Source of the DNA: Streptomyces sp. NBC_00358
Lineage (GTDB): Bacteria > Actinomycetota > Actinomycetes > Streptomycetales > Streptomycetaceae
Direction of reading: 5' to 3'
Assembly (NCBI RefSeq): GCF_036099295.1
Contig: NZ_CP107976.1
Coordinates: forward strand, 8,184,001-8,248,000
DNA: 64,000 nucleotides
Shown here: positions 9,109 through 18,523 of the stretch, in pieces
Layout of the letters: the number at the start of each line of letters is the position of its first letter
How positions within the stretch are numbered: the first letter of the stretch is position 1
Program-made: the position numbers and the translations under genes
Notes under the pieces: model-generated
What the model was told of the DNA's origin: nothing
The model's input: only the letters and a program-made list of their open reading frames with translations
The model's database searches: none

Positions 9109-9654
9109 ATGAGGGACCACCCCCACGGCGAAACCTCCGCGCACCCGGAACTCTGGACCGGACACGCGCGGAATCGTGTTCAGTGGCTGCCCGCCATAGG
9201 TGGCGTGGCCTGTCTGGCGCTCGGGATCGAGCTGGCCGTCAGTTCCGGCTGGACGTCGGGAACGGCGCCGCTGGTCATGTCCGTCGTCGGATGCATCGCG
9301 GCCGGACTGCTCATCCTCTTCGGCACCCTCGCGTTCGTCCATGTCGCCGTGCGGGTGGACGAGTACTGCCTGGAGGTGCGCTGCGGCCACATAGGGGTGC
9401 CGCGCCGCCGTATCCCGCTCTCGACGGTCGTCGGTGCCGACTTCGAGCCCCAGGTCACTCCGCGTCAGTGGGGCGGCTGGGGGTATCGCTGGCGGCCCGA
9501 GCAGGGAACGGCCGTCATCGTCCGGCGCGGCGAGGGCATGGTGCTGCGGCTGGGCGACGGTCATACGTTCACGATCACCGTGGACAACGCCGAGGCGGCC
9601 GTACGGATCATCCGCGGCCGTCTGCGCCCGAACACGCCGGATCCGGTGCACTGA
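9109..9654 (+). CDS. Small membrane protein with PH-like C-terminal domain
   Basis: 181 residues. Two transmembrane helices lie at about 28-48 and 55-80. A soluble C-terminal domain of about 100 residues follows, with beta-rich character ('VRVDEYCLEVRCG...RIPLSTVVGADF...RWRPEQGTAVIVRRGEG'). This layout matches actinobacterial membrane proteins with a PH-like domain (DUF3093 type) whose function is unknown. ATG at 9109 agrees with a TAGTCT box 6 nt upstream. Confidence 0.75.
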   Translation: MRDHPHGETSAHPELWTGHARNRVQWLPAIGGVACLALGIELAVSSGWTSGTAPLVMSVVGCIAAGLLILFGTLAFVHVAVRVDEYCLEVRCGHIGVPRRRIPLSTVVGADFEPQVTPRQWGGWGYRWRPEQGTAVIVRRGEGMVLRLGDGHTFTITVDNAEAAVRIIRGRLRPNTPDPVH

Positions 9655-9708
9655 CGTCCGGCGAGGGCGTCGATCACGGCTCCCGTGTCCCGCCGGGGCG
9701 GGCGTCGG

Positions 9709-10782
9709 TCACGGCTCCCGGCGGCTGCCGGAACGCCGGACCGGGGTCCGGGGGTCATCCGGTTCCCCCGCGGTGAGGGGGCGTGCGGTCGCGAGCCCGG
9801 CGAGCAGACCCGCGCCCGCGGTCACCGTCATGAAGCTCAGGGCGTTGCCGATCGACGCGATGGCGGCCACAGCCGTCAGGGCCGAGCCCGCCGTCAGCGC
9901 GATCGGCGTGGAGCGCGGCGAGCGCGACAGCGCGTACAGGACCCAGCAGAAGGCCGCAGCGAGCAGAGCGACGCCGGTCAGGCCCTGCTCGGCGGCCTGT
10001 TGCAGGGGCGCGGAGTGCGGTTTGCCGTCCGGGAGCAGCGACTGCGCGACCGTCGAACTCAGCTCTCCGTACCGTCCGGGCCCGACCCCCAGCTCAAGAT
10101 GCGCGCGGGCCATGCGCAGCGCGTCGTGCCAGAGCAGGACCCGGTGCTCGGTGAGCCTGCCCTCCAGGGACGCGGTCAGTCCGCCCGGCAGCGCGTGCTC
10201 GCCGATCGCCCAGGTGGTCCCGGTCACCAGCGCCGCGGCGGCGGCGAGCCCCGTCAGGCCGAGGGCACGGCGCCGCACACGCGTCGCGGCGAGCGAACAC
10301 AGTAGTACCCCGGTGCAGGTGACGAACGCGGTGGTGGATCCGAGGAGGGCCGCCGTCCCCGCGATCCCGGCGGCCAGCAGTCGCAGCGCGAGCCGCACGG
10401 CGGGCGGGCGCGCGGCCCAGGCGGCGCAGCACGCGGCGCCGCAGGAAAGGGTCAGCAGGGCGGCCGTGGCACCGGTGTGGCCGAGCTGCAGGCTGATCTG
10501 GGGGCCGGGCGTGGCGATCGCGAGGCCGAGTCCCGCCACCGCTCCGGCACAGGGGGCGGCCACCGGCAGGAGCGCTCCCAGGATCCGCCCCGAGGCGTAG
10601 CCCGCCGCCACGGCGAGCACCGCCAGCAGCATGCCCTCGGGCCGACCGTCGTGTGCGGCCGCCGTGATCAGTGACCAGGCGGCGCAGGCCGCGAGTACGA
10701 CCATGCCGACGGCATCCGCGACGCTGCGTCTTTCGCCCGTGGCCGCCGCATCGGCCGTGGAGGCCATCCCCGTGGAACCCAC
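9709..10782 (-). CDS. O-antigen ligase/polymerase-like membrane protein
   Basis: 357 residues, almost entirely hydrophobic, with about nine or ten predicted helices. The segment 'LTEHRVLLWHDALRMARAHLELGVGPGRYG...HSAPLQQAAEQG' is the periplasmic-loop signature of the Wzy_C / O-antigen ligase family: R...W..A......P..GVGPG followed by a conserved His. Members transfer or polymerise lipid-linked glycans outside the membrane. The substrate in a Gram-positive organism is unknown. GTG at 10782 has a G-rich upstream stretch; ATG at 10767 is an alternative. It is divergent from lnt. Confidence 0.78.
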   Translation of the reverse strand: MGSTGMASTADAAATGERRSVADAVGMVVLAACAAWSLITAAAHDGRPEGMLLAVLAVAAGYASGRILGALLPVAAPCAGAVAGLGLAIATPGPQISLQLGHTGATAALLTLSCGAACCAAWAARPPAVRLALRLLAAGIAGTAALLGSTTAFVTCTGVLLCSLAATRVRRRALGLTGLAAAAALVTGTTWAIGEHALPGGLTASLEGRLTEHRVLLWHDALRMARAHLELGVGPGRYGELSSTVAQSLLPDGKPHSAPLQQAAEQGLTGVALLAAAFCWVLYALSRSPRSTPIALTAGSALTAVAAIASIGNALSFMTVTAGAGLLAGLATARPLTAGEPDDPRTPVRRSGSRREP

Positions 10783-10993
10783 CCCGTCGCCCCCCGACTC
10801 CGCCGGACCCCGGGCGCCGTCACCGCATCAGGCCGCACGTCAGAGGCTCGGGCACACGGTAACGGGTGGTGCGCCGGTTTGGGGACGGTTGTGCAGGAAC
10901 GTTGCTGCACAACGGCGCGAAGGGACCTCCCGAGGGGTGTCCCGCCCCTCGGGACCGAGGAGACCGAGCTGTCGGCGCGCAGGTCAAGCGCCG

Positions 10994-10999
10994 TACACT
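10994..10999 (+). promoter_or_regulatory. Putative -10 box of a leaderless promoter (lnt)
   Basis: TACACT ends 6 nt before the GTG start of lnt at 11006. Confidence 0.5.
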
Positions 11000-11005
11000 C
11001 CCCGG

Positions 11006-12619
11006 GTGACCGCCACCGCAACCACCGTAGACGAGCCGGAACAGCTCGAACCCCAGGCCGTGCCCGCCTCGCGCGGTGCCGCCCTGGTGCGTCGCCTCGT
11101 TCCGGCCGCCGCCGCGGCGCTCTCCGGAGTGCTGCTGTACGTCAGTTTCCCGCCACGCACCCTGTGGTGGCTCGCCCTGCCTGCGTTCGCGGTCTTCGGC
11201 TGGACTCTGCGCGGTCGCTCCTGGAAGGCCGGTCTCGGCCTCGGCTATCTGTTCGGCCTCGGATTCCTGCTGCCGCTGCTGGTGTGGACCGGCGTCGAGG
11301 TCGGCCCCGGCCCCTGGCTCGCGCTCGTCGCCGTGGAGGCGATCTACGTCGCTCTCGTCGGCGCCGGGATCACGGTCGTCCAACGGCTGCCCGGGTGGCC
11401 GCTGTGGGCGGCTGCCCTCTGGATCGCCGGAGAGGCGGCACGCGCGCGTGCGCCCTTCGGAGGCTTTCCCTGGGGAAAGATCGCGTTCGGGCAGGCCGAC
11501 GGTGTCTTCCTGCCGCTCGCCGCGGTCGGTGGTACTCCGGTGCTCGGCTTCGCCGTCGTGCTCTGCGGCTTCGCGCTGTACGAGCTCGTCCGCCTGGCCG
11601 TCGAGCGGCGTGGCACCGGTGTCCTGCACCGGGGCGCGGCCGTGGCGGCGCTGCTCAGCATCGCCGTCCCCGTCGTCGGAGCGTTCGCCGCGCGGATGCT
11701 GGTCAGCGACAAGGCCGAGAACGGCACGGCGACCGTGGCACTCATCCAGGGCAACGTCCCGCGCGCGGGACTCGACTTCAACTCCCAGCGCCGGGCCGTC
11801 CTCGACCACCACGTACGGGAGACCGAGCGGCTGGCCGCGGAGGTCAAGGCGGGCAAGGCCGCCCAGCCCGACCTGGTGCTGTGGCCGGAGAACTCGTCCG
11901 ACATCGACCCGTTCGCCAACTCCGACGCGCGCTACGTGATCGACGAGGCGGCCAAGGCGATCGGTGCCCCGATCTCCGTCGGCGCGGTCGTCAAGCGCCA
12001 CGACAAGCTCTACAACGAGCAGATCCTGTGGGACCCGGACAAGGGCCCGGTGGACACGTACGACAAGCGCCAGGTCCAGCCGTTCGGCGAGTACCTGCCG
12101 CTGCGCCCGCTGCTCGGGGCCATCAACAAGAACTGGACGAGCATGGTGCGCCAGGACTTCAGCCGCGGCACCGAACCGGGTGTGTTCAAGATGGACGGCA
12201 CCGGGGTCGGCCTCGTCACCTGCTACGAGGCGGCGTTCGACTGGGCCGTACGCAGCACCGTCACCGATGGCGCGCAGATCATCTCGGTGCCCAGCAACAA
12301 CGCGACCTTCGACCGCAGCGAGATGACCTACCAGCAGCTCGCCATGTCCCGGATCCGCGCCGTCGAGCACAGCCGCACCGTCACGGTGCCGGTGACGAGC
12401 GGTGTCAGCGCCGTGATCATGCCGGACGGAAGGATCACGCAGAAGACCGGGATGTTCGTCGCCGACTCGATCGTCCAGAAGGTGCCGCTGCGTTCCTCCG
12501 AGACCCCGGCCACGAAGCTCGGCATCATCCCGGAGATGGTCCTGGTGCTGGTCGCGGCGGGCGGCCTCGGCTGGGCGGCGGCCACAGCGGTGCGCGCGCG
12601 GCGGAACACCGGCGCCTAG
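11006..12619 (+). CDS. lnt: Apolipoprotein N-acyltransferase
   Basis: 537 residues. An N-terminal block of about six membrane helices (~30-240) is followed by a nitrilase-type CN-hydrolase domain (~245-485) and a final helix. The catalytic triad is visible: Glu in 'LVLWPENSSD', Lys in 'YDKRQVQPFGEY' and Cys in 'LVTCYEAAFD'. The enzyme adds a third acyl chain to the N-terminal cysteine of lipoproteins on the outer face of the membrane. GTG at 11006 is chosen because the reading frame upstream is not conserved and TACACT lies 6 nt before it. Actinobacteria often carry more than one lnt copy. Confidence 0.93.
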   Translation: MTATATTVDEPEQLEPQAVPASRGAALVRRLVPAAAAALSGVLLYVSFPPRTLWWLALPAFAVFGWTLRGRSWKAGLGLGYLFGLGFLLPLLVWTGVEVGPGPWLALVAVEAIYVALVGAGITVVQRLPGWPLWAAALWIAGEAARARAPFGGFPWGKIAFGQADGVFLPLAAVGGTPVLGFAVVLCGFALYELVRLAVERRGTGVLHRGAAVAALLSIAVPVVGAFAARMLVSDKAENGTATVALIQGNVPRAGLDFNSQRRAVLDHHVRETERLAAEVKAGKAAQPDLVLWPENSSDIDPFANSDARYVIDEAAKAIGAPISVGAVVKRHDKLYNEQILWDPDKGPVDTYDKRQVQPFGEYLPLRPLLGAINKNWTSMVRQDFSRGTEPGVFKMDGTGVGLVTCYEAAFDWAVRSTVTDGAQIISVPSNNATFDRSEMTYQQLAMSRIRAVEHSRTVTVPVTSGVSAVIMPDGRITQKTGMFVADSIVQKVPLRSSETPATKLGIIPEMVLVLVAAGGLGWAAATAVRARRNTGA

Positions 12620-12685
12620 AACGGGGCTCCCGGGTCCGCGCAGGTGAGGCCTCCGGGTCCGCGTCGGATGGCGGAACGGCGCCGA

Positions 12686-12691
12686 TAGGGT
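12686..12691 (+). promoter_or_regulatory. Putative -10 box of a leaderless promoter (Nudix)
   Basis: TAGGGT ends 6 nt before the ATG at 12698. Confidence 0.5.
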
Positions 12692-12697
12692 CGGACC

Positions 12698-13171
12698 ATG
12701 GCTACTCCCGACTTCATCCGCGCGATCCGGGCCTCCGCGGGCCATCAGCTCCTCTGGCTTCCCGGGGTGAGCGCCGTGGTGTTCGACGACGAGGGCCGAA
12801 TTCTGCTCGGGCAGCGTTCGGACAACCAGCAGTGGGCGCTCATCTCCGGTATCCCGGAGCCGGGGGAGCAGCCGGCGGCCTGCGCGGTGCGCGAGGTGTA
12901 CGAGGAGACGGCCGTGCACGTCGAGGTCGAGCGCGTCGTGATGGTCCAGGCCGGGGAGCGGGTGACCTTCGCCAACGGGGACGTCTGCCAGTTCATGGAC
13001 ACCACGCTGCGGTGCCGTGCCGTCGGCGGTGAGGCCCGCGTCAATGACGACGAGTCGCTCCAGGTCGGCTGGTTCGCGGTGGACGCCCTGCCGAAGCTGA
13101 GTGAGCACGCCCTTTCGCGGATCAAGCAGGCGCTGGTTGACGAACCCACATGGTTCGAGCCTATGAACTAA
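12698..13171 (+). CDS. Nudix hydrolase
   Basis: 157 residues. The Nudix box is present as 'GIPEPGEQPAACAVREVYEE' and continues TAV; it fits G-x5-E-x7-RE-U-x-EE-x-G-U except that the last Gly is Ala. These Mg2+-dependent enzymes cleave nucleoside diphosphates linked to another moiety; the substrate cannot be read from the sequence. The preceding 'VVFDDEGRILLGQRSDNQQWALISG' is typical of MutT-like stand-alone members. ATG at 12698 follows a TAGGGT box by 6 nt. Confidence 0.9.
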   Translation: MATPDFIRAIRASAGHQLLWLPGVSAVVFDDEGRILLGQRSDNQQWALISGIPEPGEQPAACAVREVYEETAVHVEVERVVMVQAGERVTFANGDVCQFMDTTLRCRAVGGEARVNDDESLQVGWFAVDALPKLSEHALSRIKQALVDEPTWFEPMN

Positions 13172-13219
13172 GGGCGAAGTATGTGCGTTGCTCACATCGG
13201 GTGGCGGGCGGCCGCTGCC

Positions 13220-13225
13220 TAGGGT
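13220..13225 (+). promoter_or_regulatory. Putative -10 box of a leaderless promoter (3-HB dehydrogenase)
   Basis: TAGGGT ends 6 nt before the ATG at 13232. Confidence 0.5.
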
Positions 13226-13231
13226 CGAGGC

Positions 13232-14032
13232 ATGACCGCGCCCAGCGCCCGCCCGGGCCTCCATGCCTCCGCCCTCGACCTCGGGGGCCGTACCGCCCTC
13301 GTCACCGGCGCCGCGAGCGGCATCGGCCGCGCCTGCGCGTTGCGGCTCGCCGCCGCCGGAGCCAAGGTGAGAGCGGTCGACCGGGATGCCGCAGGCCTGG
13401 AGACCCTGGCCGAAGAGGCCCTCGGCCTGGCCGGGACCGTCGAGGCGCAGGTCCTCGACCTCACCGACCTCGACGCGGCGGAACAGGCGGCGGCCGGCAC
13501 CGATGTCCTCGTGAACAACGCCGGACTGCAAATGGTCCGTCCCGTCGAGGAGTTCCCGCCCGAGGTGTTCCACACGGTACTGACCGTGATGCTGGAGGCG
13601 CCGTTCCGGCTCATACGCGGCGCCCTGCCTCACATGTACGGGCAGGGGTGGGGCCGAATCGTCAATGTCTCCTCCGTCCACGGTCTGCGGGCCTCGGCGT
13701 TCAAGTCGGCGTACGTCGCCGCGAAGCACGGGCTGGAGGGCCTCTCGAAGACGGTGGCCCTCGAAGGAGCGCCCCATGGAGTCACCTCGAACTGTGTGAA
13801 CCCCGCCTATGTGCGCACCCCACTGGTCGAGAAACAACTGGCGGATCAGGCGCGGACGCACGGGATTCCGCGAGAGCGTGTACTGACCGAGATCCTGCTG
13901 CGGGACAGCGCGGTCAAGCGGCTCATAGAACCCGAGGAGGTCGCCGAGGCGGTGGCCTATCTCTGCGGCCCGCGGACGGCCTTCATGACCGGAACGTCGC
14001 TGCTGCTGGACGGAGGCTGGACCGCGCACTGA
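13232..14032 (+). CDS. 3-hydroxybutyrate dehydrogenase (SDR family)
   Basis: 266 residues. Classical short-chain dehydrogenase with the TGAASGIG cofactor loop, NNAG, catalytic Ser in 'NVSSVHG' and YxxxK in 'YVAAKHG'. The C-terminal part ('NPAYVRTPLVEKQLADQA', 'HGIPRERV', 'AVKRLIEPEEVA', 'DGGWTAH') is characteristic of D-3-hydroxybutyrate dehydrogenases, which oxidise 3-hydroxybutyrate to acetoacetate with NAD+. It is followed by a PucR-type regulator and a convergent organic-acid-type transporter. A role in ketone-body or PHB-derived acid use is likely. Confidence 0.9.
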   Translation: MTAPSARPGLHASALDLGGRTALVTGAASGIGRACALRLAAAGAKVRAVDRDAAGLETLAEEALGLAGTVEAQVLDLTDLDAAEQAAAGTDVLVNNAGLQMVRPVEEFPPEVFHTVLTVMLEAPFRLIRGALPHMYGQGWGRIVNVSSVHGLRASAFKSAYVAAKHGLEGLSKTVALEGAPHGVTSNCVNPAYVRTPLVEKQLADQARTHGIPRERVLTEILLRDSAVKRLIEPEEVAEAVAYLCGPRTAFMTGTSLLLDGGWTAH

Positions 14033-14107
14033 GCCCGGGCCCGGACTGCGCCGGAGCGGGGCCCGAGCCGGAATCGGCTGCCCGCCCCACCCGATTCGGC
14101 CTGAGCG

Positions 14108-14276
14108 GTGCCGGACCCGTGCGGTGCCGTGCCGGACCCGTGCGGTGCCATGCCGAACCCGTGCCGTGCCGTGCCCGTGCCGTGCCGTGCCGTGCCCGTG
14201 CCGTGCCGTGCCCGACCCGTGCCGTGCCCGACCCGTGCCGTGCCCGACCCGTGCCGTGCCGGACCCGATCCGTGGC
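14108..14276. repeat. GTGCC / CCCGACCCGTG low-complexity tandem array
   Basis: Dense repeats of the pentamer CCGTG, interleaved with units of the form CCGACCCGTG, fill most of the 351-nt gap between the dehydrogenase and the PucR-type regulator. They give open frames such as Pro-Cys-Arg-Ala-Val runs in all phases, which look artefactual. No spacer structure and no palindrome large enough for a terminator are present. Confidence 0.8.
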
Positions 14277-14383
14277 GGACCCGAGTGGTGGCGGATTCGA
14301 CCCCACCCCGACCTGTACGGGAGCCGGTCGTGAGTTATCCACAGGGCCGCGGTGCCGGCCCGCCGATGCGCGATCCTGTTGCC

Positions 14384-16324
14384 ATGTCCCGCGATCACCT
14401 GCCATCAGCCGAGCGCTCCGCCGACAGCGCGGAAGCGCCGTTCCTGGAACTCCTGGCCAGGGGAGCGACCGCCGACGCCTACGAGCAGCCGGTGCTGCTC
14501 GCCCGCGCCGAGGGTCTGCCCACCGGGCGCGTCGCCGCGCTCGAACAGGCCAAGCTGCTCGCCCTGCGCGTGCGCACGGAGATAGAAGGGCGGCGCCGCC
14601 GCGAGGCCGAACTCTCCGCGCTCTTCGAGACGGCCCACGACCTGGCGGGCCTGCGCGACCTCGACGCCGTGCTCCAGGCGATCGTGCAGAGGGCCCGGTC
14701 CCTGCTGGGCACGGACATCGCGTATCTCAGCCTGAACGACGCGGCCAGAGGCGACACCTACATGCGGGTGACCGAGGGCTCGGTGGCCGCTCGCTTCCAG
14801 CAGTTGCGGCTCGGCATGGGGGAGGGCCTCGGTGGCCTCGTCGCGCAGACCGCCCGCCCGTACGTCACCGACGACTACTTCAAGGACGAGCGCTTCCAGC
14901 ACACCCGGACCATCGACGCCGGAGTACGGGACGAGGGGCTGGTCGCGATTCTCGGCGTGCCGTTGATGATCGGCCCCCAGGTCATCGGCGTGCTCTTCGC
15001 GGCGGACCGCAGGGCGCGGGTCTTCGAGCGGGAGCAGATCGCCCTGCTCGGCTCCTTCGCGGCCCTGGCCGCCGCCGCCATAGACACGGCGAACTCGCTG
15101 GCGGAGACCCGCTCCGCCCTCGACCGCCTGGGCCGGGCCAACGAGATCATCCGGGACCGCAGCGCAGTGATCGAGCGCGCCTCCGACGTCCACGACAAGC
15201 TGGCCGAACTCGTGCTGCGCGGTGGGGGAGTCCACGACGTGGCCGCCGCCGTGTCCGAAGTCCTCGACGGCACGGTCGAGTTCATGGAACCCGGAGGTAC
15301 ACCAACCATCGCCGTGGAGGCGGCCCGCGCCGACGGCCACGCCGTACGGCACGGGGACGACTGGGTCGCCGCGGTGGCGGCCGGCGGCGAACTGCTCGGT
15401 GCGCTGGTACTGCGCGGGCATCCGGGTCTCGACCCCGTCGACCAGCGCACCCTGGAGCGCGCCGCGATGGTCACCTCGCTGCTCCTGCTCGCCAGACGCT
15501 CGGCAGCCGAGGCCGAACAACGGGTGCGCGGCGAGCTGTTGGACGACCTGCTGGAGGCCCGGGACCGCGATCCGAGGCTGCTGCGCGAACGGGCCGCGCG
15601 GCTGCACGCCGATCTCGACGGCCCCCATGTGGTGCTGGCCGCCCGGCTCGACGCCAATGCCACTGCCACCGTCGGCGGCGACGCGGACCAGGAAGCGGGC
15701 GCGCGCAGACGGCTGTGGTCTGCCGCGTCGCATCTCGCCACGACCCGCCACGGACTGGCGGCCGCCCGCGACGGCGGCACCGTCCTGCTGCTCCCGCTCG
15801 GGCCCGGCGACACAGCGACGGCACTGGCCCGACGAACGGCCAAGGAACTCGGTACCGCCGTTCACGACGCGGTCACCGTCGGTGCGTCTGCGCCCGTCGA
15901 CCGGCTCGCGGCACGCCCCGAAGCGGTGGCCTCGGCGTACGTCGAGGGGCAGCGCTGTCTGGAAGCACTGCGGCTGCTCGGGCGGGCCGGCGACGGCGCG
16001 GCCGCCGGGGACTTCGGCTTCCTGGGCCTGCTGCTCGCCGGAGACCGGGACGTCTCCGGGTTCGTCGACCGCACGATCGGCGGAGTCGTCGCCTACGACG
16101 AACGGCGCGGTACCGACCTGCTGCGCACCCTCGACGCGTACTTCGCGAGCGGCATGAGCCCGGCGCGCACGAAGGACAGCCTCCACGTCCATGTGAACAC
16201 CGTGGCGCAGCGGTTGGAGCGGGTGGGGCGCCTGCTCGGGGACGACTGGCAGAGCCCGGCCCGCATCCTGGAGATCCAACTGGCCCTGAGACTGCACCGG
16301 TTGTCCTCGGACACCCCGCACTGA
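14384..16324 (+). CDS. GAF-domain PucR-family transcriptional regulator
   Basis: About 646 residues. An N-terminal helical segment with a coiled region (~45-90) precedes a GAF domain (~80-230; 'LLGTDIAYLSLND', 'GMGEGLGGLVAQTARPYVTDDY', 'LGVPLMIGPQVIGVLFAADR'). Then come a linker, a GGDEF-like/CdaR middle region (~390-510), and a C-terminal PucR helix-turn-helix ('LLRTLDAYFASGMSPARTKDSLHVHVNT'). PucR/CdaR regulators sense small metabolites and usually act on adjacent genes. The dehydrogenase upstream and the transporter downstream are the likely targets. ATG at 14384 follows GATCCT by 6 nt; ATG at 14366 is an alternative. The frame runs back into the repeat array, which is not coding. Confidence 0.85.
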   Translation: MSRDHLPSAERSADSAEAPFLELLARGATADAYEQPVLLARAEGLPTGRVAALEQAKLLALRVRTEIEGRRRREAELSALFETAHDLAGLRDLDAVLQAIVQRARSLLGTDIAYLSLNDAARGDTYMRVTEGSVAARFQQLRLGMGEGLGGLVAQTARPYVTDDYFKDERFQHTRTIDAGVRDEGLVAILGVPLMIGPQVIGVLFAADRRARVFEREQIALLGSFAALAAAAIDTANSLAETRSALDRLGRANEIIRDRSAVIERASDVHDKLAELVLRGGGVHDVAAAVSEVLDGTVEFMEPGGTPTIAVEAARADGHAVRHGDDWVAAVAAGGELLGALVLRGHPGLDPVDQRTLERAAMVTSLLLLARRSAAEAEQRVRGELLDDLLEARDRDPRLLRERAARLHADLDGPHVVLAARLDANATATVGGDADQEAGARRRLWSAASHLATTRHGLAAARDGGTVLLLPLGPGDTATALARRTAKELGTAVHDAVTVGASAPVDRLAARPEAVASAYVEGQRCLEALRLLGRAGDGAAAGDFGFLGLLLAGDRDVSGFVDRTIGGVVAYDERRGTDLLRTLDAYFASGMSPARTKDSLHVHVNTVAQRLERVGRLLGDDWQSPARILEIQLALRLHRLSSDTPH

Positions 16325-16414
16325 TCTCTGCGCACGGAGCTCTGTGCACGGATCTCTGCGCGCTGGTCCCCGCACGCGGCGGCGCGTACGGGGACCCGGG
16401 ACAGCGGGCGCGGG

Positions 16415-17803
16415 TCAGACGGTACGGGCGTCCGCGGGTGAGGGGGATGCGGAGGTCCGCTCGTCGGGCGTGGCCTCGACATCCGCCAGATCGCGGCTGC
16501 GGGTCTCCTTCGCGAGGCCCACGGCGACCAGGGTCAGCACGACCGCCCCGATCACATAGAGGGAGATGGGAGTCGAGCTTCCGTACGAGGAGAGCAGGGC
16601 CGTCGCGATGAGCGGTGCGGGCGCGCCCGCCGCGACGGAGGCGAACTGGGCACCGATCGAGGCACCCGAGTAGCGCATCCGGGTCGCGAACATCTCGGAG
16701 AAGAAGGCGGCTTGGGGGGCGTACATGGCGCCGTGCAGGACCAGGCCGACGGTGACGGCGACGACCAGGTTCCCGAAGCCGCCGGTGTCGATCAGCGAGA
16801 AGAACGGGAACATCCAGAGGCCGATGCCCGCGGCGCCGAGCAGATAGACGGGGCGGCGGCCGATGCGGTCGGAGAGCGCGCCCCAGGCCGGGATGACGGC
16901 GAAGTGCACGGCCGAGGCGATGAGGACGGCGTTGAGCGCGGTCTGCCTGGACACGCCGGCGGAGGTGGTGGCGTACACGAGGATGAAGGCGGTGATCACG
17001 TAGTAGCTGATGTTCTCGGCCATGCGGGCGCCCATCGCGACGAGCACGTCACGCCAGTGGTGGCGCAGGACGGAGACCAGCGGAAGCTTCTCCGGCTCGT
17101 CCGTCCCGGTCGTCCCGCGGGCCTCGGCCCGCGCCAACGCCTCCTTGAACACGGGGGATTCATCGACAGACAGACGTATCCACAAACCGACGACGACCAG
17201 GACACCGGAGAGCAGGAACGGGATGCGCCAGCCCCAGGAGACGAAGGCCGCGTCCGACTGTGTGGCGGTGAGCAGCGACAGGACCCCGGTCGCCAGGAGT
17301 TGGCCCGCAGGTGCACCGGTCTGCGGCCACGAGGCCCAGAAGCCCCGCCGCTTCGCGTCACCGTGCTCGGACACCAGCAGGACGGCGCCGCCCCATTCGC
17401 CGCCCAGCGCGAAGCCCTGCACCAGGCGCAGCGTGGTCAGCAGCACGGGGGCCGCCGCGCCCACGGTCGCGTGCGTGGGCAGCAGACCGATCGCGAACGT
17501 CGCCCCGCCCATCATCAGCAGGCTCAGCACCAGCAGCTTCTTGCGGCCGAGCCGGTCTCCGTAGTGGCCGAAGACGAGCGCGCCGAGCGGCCGGGCCGCG
17601 AACCCGACGGCGTACGTCAGGAAGGACAACAGCGTGCCCACGAGCGGGTCGGAGCCGGGAAAGAACAGCTTGTTGAAGACGAGCGCGGCGGCCGAACCGT
17701 AGAGGAAGAAGTCGTACCACTCGATGGTGGTGCCGATGAGACTGGCGGCGACGATGCGCTTGAGGCTGGCGGGGGGTGGGGGAGCGGTGGTTCCGGAGGC
17801 CAT
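16415..17803 (-). CDS. MHS-family MFS metabolite/H+ symporter
   Basis: 462 residues, 12 transmembrane helices. Diagnostic motifs of the metabolite:H+ symporter (ShiA/ProP) subfamily are present: 'IGTTIEWYDFFLYGSAAALVF', 'GHYGDRLGRKK', 'RLVQGFALGGEWGGAVLLV' and 'DRIGRRPVYLLG'. Members import organic acids, betaine or shikimate by proton symport. It converges on the PucR-type gene, so a role in uptake of the acid oxidised by the 3-hydroxybutyrate dehydrogenase is plausible. ATG at 17803 is chosen because AGGAAG lies 8 nt upstream; the open frame to 18052 has no conserved sequence. Confidence 0.9.
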   Translation of the reverse strand: MASGTTAPPPPASLKRIVAASLIGTTIEWYDFFLYGSAAALVFNKLFFPGSDPLVGTLLSFLTYAVGFAARPLGALVFGHYGDRLGRKKLLVLSLLMMGGATFAIGLLPTHATVGAAAPVLLTTLRLVQGFALGGEWGGAVLLVSEHGDAKRRGFWASWPQTGAPAGQLLATGVLSLLTATQSDAAFVSWGWRIPFLLSGVLVVVGLWIRLSVDESPVFKEALARAEARGTTGTDEPEKLPLVSVLRHHWRDVLVAMGARMAENISYYVITAFILVYATTSAGVSRQTALNAVLIASAVHFAVIPAWGALSDRIGRRPVYLLGAAGIGLWMFPFFSLIDTGGFGNLVVAVTVGLVLHGAMYAPQAAFFSEMFATRMRYSGASIGAQFASVAAGAPAPLIATALLSSYGSSTPISLYVIGAVVLTLVAVGLAKETRSRDLADVEATPDERTSASPSPADARTV

Positions 17804-18523
17804 GTGCGCCACTTCCTCGTGTGCGGTGGGGACGGGTACTTGTCGGCACACCGTAGGAATCCGCATATCAGCGGCACATGTGGTGGGACACCATAGTTCT
17901 GCGTGGAGAAGTGCGTGCGGCCACCATGATGGTGCCCCTGGAGCGTTTGTGAGAGCTCCCATTGGGCCCGCGGATGCGCTGTCCGAGTTCCGCTGTTCCG
18001 GCATGATTCGGTGGTGGGGTGCCGGCTCCCGTGCTGACTTGGTGCTGACCACGCTCCCGTGGACTCGGGCACCTGGGACTGATCGGCCCAGCTGCTGCGC
18101 AGTACGCGTGTGGCAGGTCTCCGCCGCCGAGGACTGACCACCGGGAGTCGTTCGATGCTGTGTCGCGTCATCAGCCGGGTGGCCTCCGACGGGGCCGCCT
18201 CCGTGGGACCGTCACGGCGGGCGCCGACACCGGCCCGCCGGCGGTGCGCGACCGGACCAGGCACCCCCCGACTGACGGTGGGTCAGGTAAGACCTGTGGA
18301 ACCGTCCTGAGGGCCCCTCTGTTTCAGCGGTGTGTGCCGTATCACGCCCCCTAATCCGGCCCAAGTTGCCTTAGTCACAGCGCAAATGTCCCTTTTGCGT
18401 CCATGCTCGACCTGGACAGCGGCTCCCGAAGTGGAGTCCGTCGGCATGGGCGCGAAGTTCCAAAGCGGCCCATGGCGCAGCCCTCGTGACGTTCCTCCTT
18501 GTTCCCCTGGAAAGGTGCCCATC
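17804..18523. other. 720-nt intergenic region, no gene recognised
   Basis: Divergent upstream regions of the MHS transporter and the type III PKS. Short open frames exist on both strands, but none has a ribosome binding site together with a recognisable protein. No tandem repeat or strong hairpin was seen. Confidence 0.5.

Noticed and set aside
10820..14398. Very long open frame on the minus strand (1192 codons)
   Set aside because: It is antisense to lnt, Nudix and 3-hydroxybutyrate dehydrogenase, which all have intact catalytic motifs. Arg/Gly/Asp-rich translation with no domain; a high-GC shadow.
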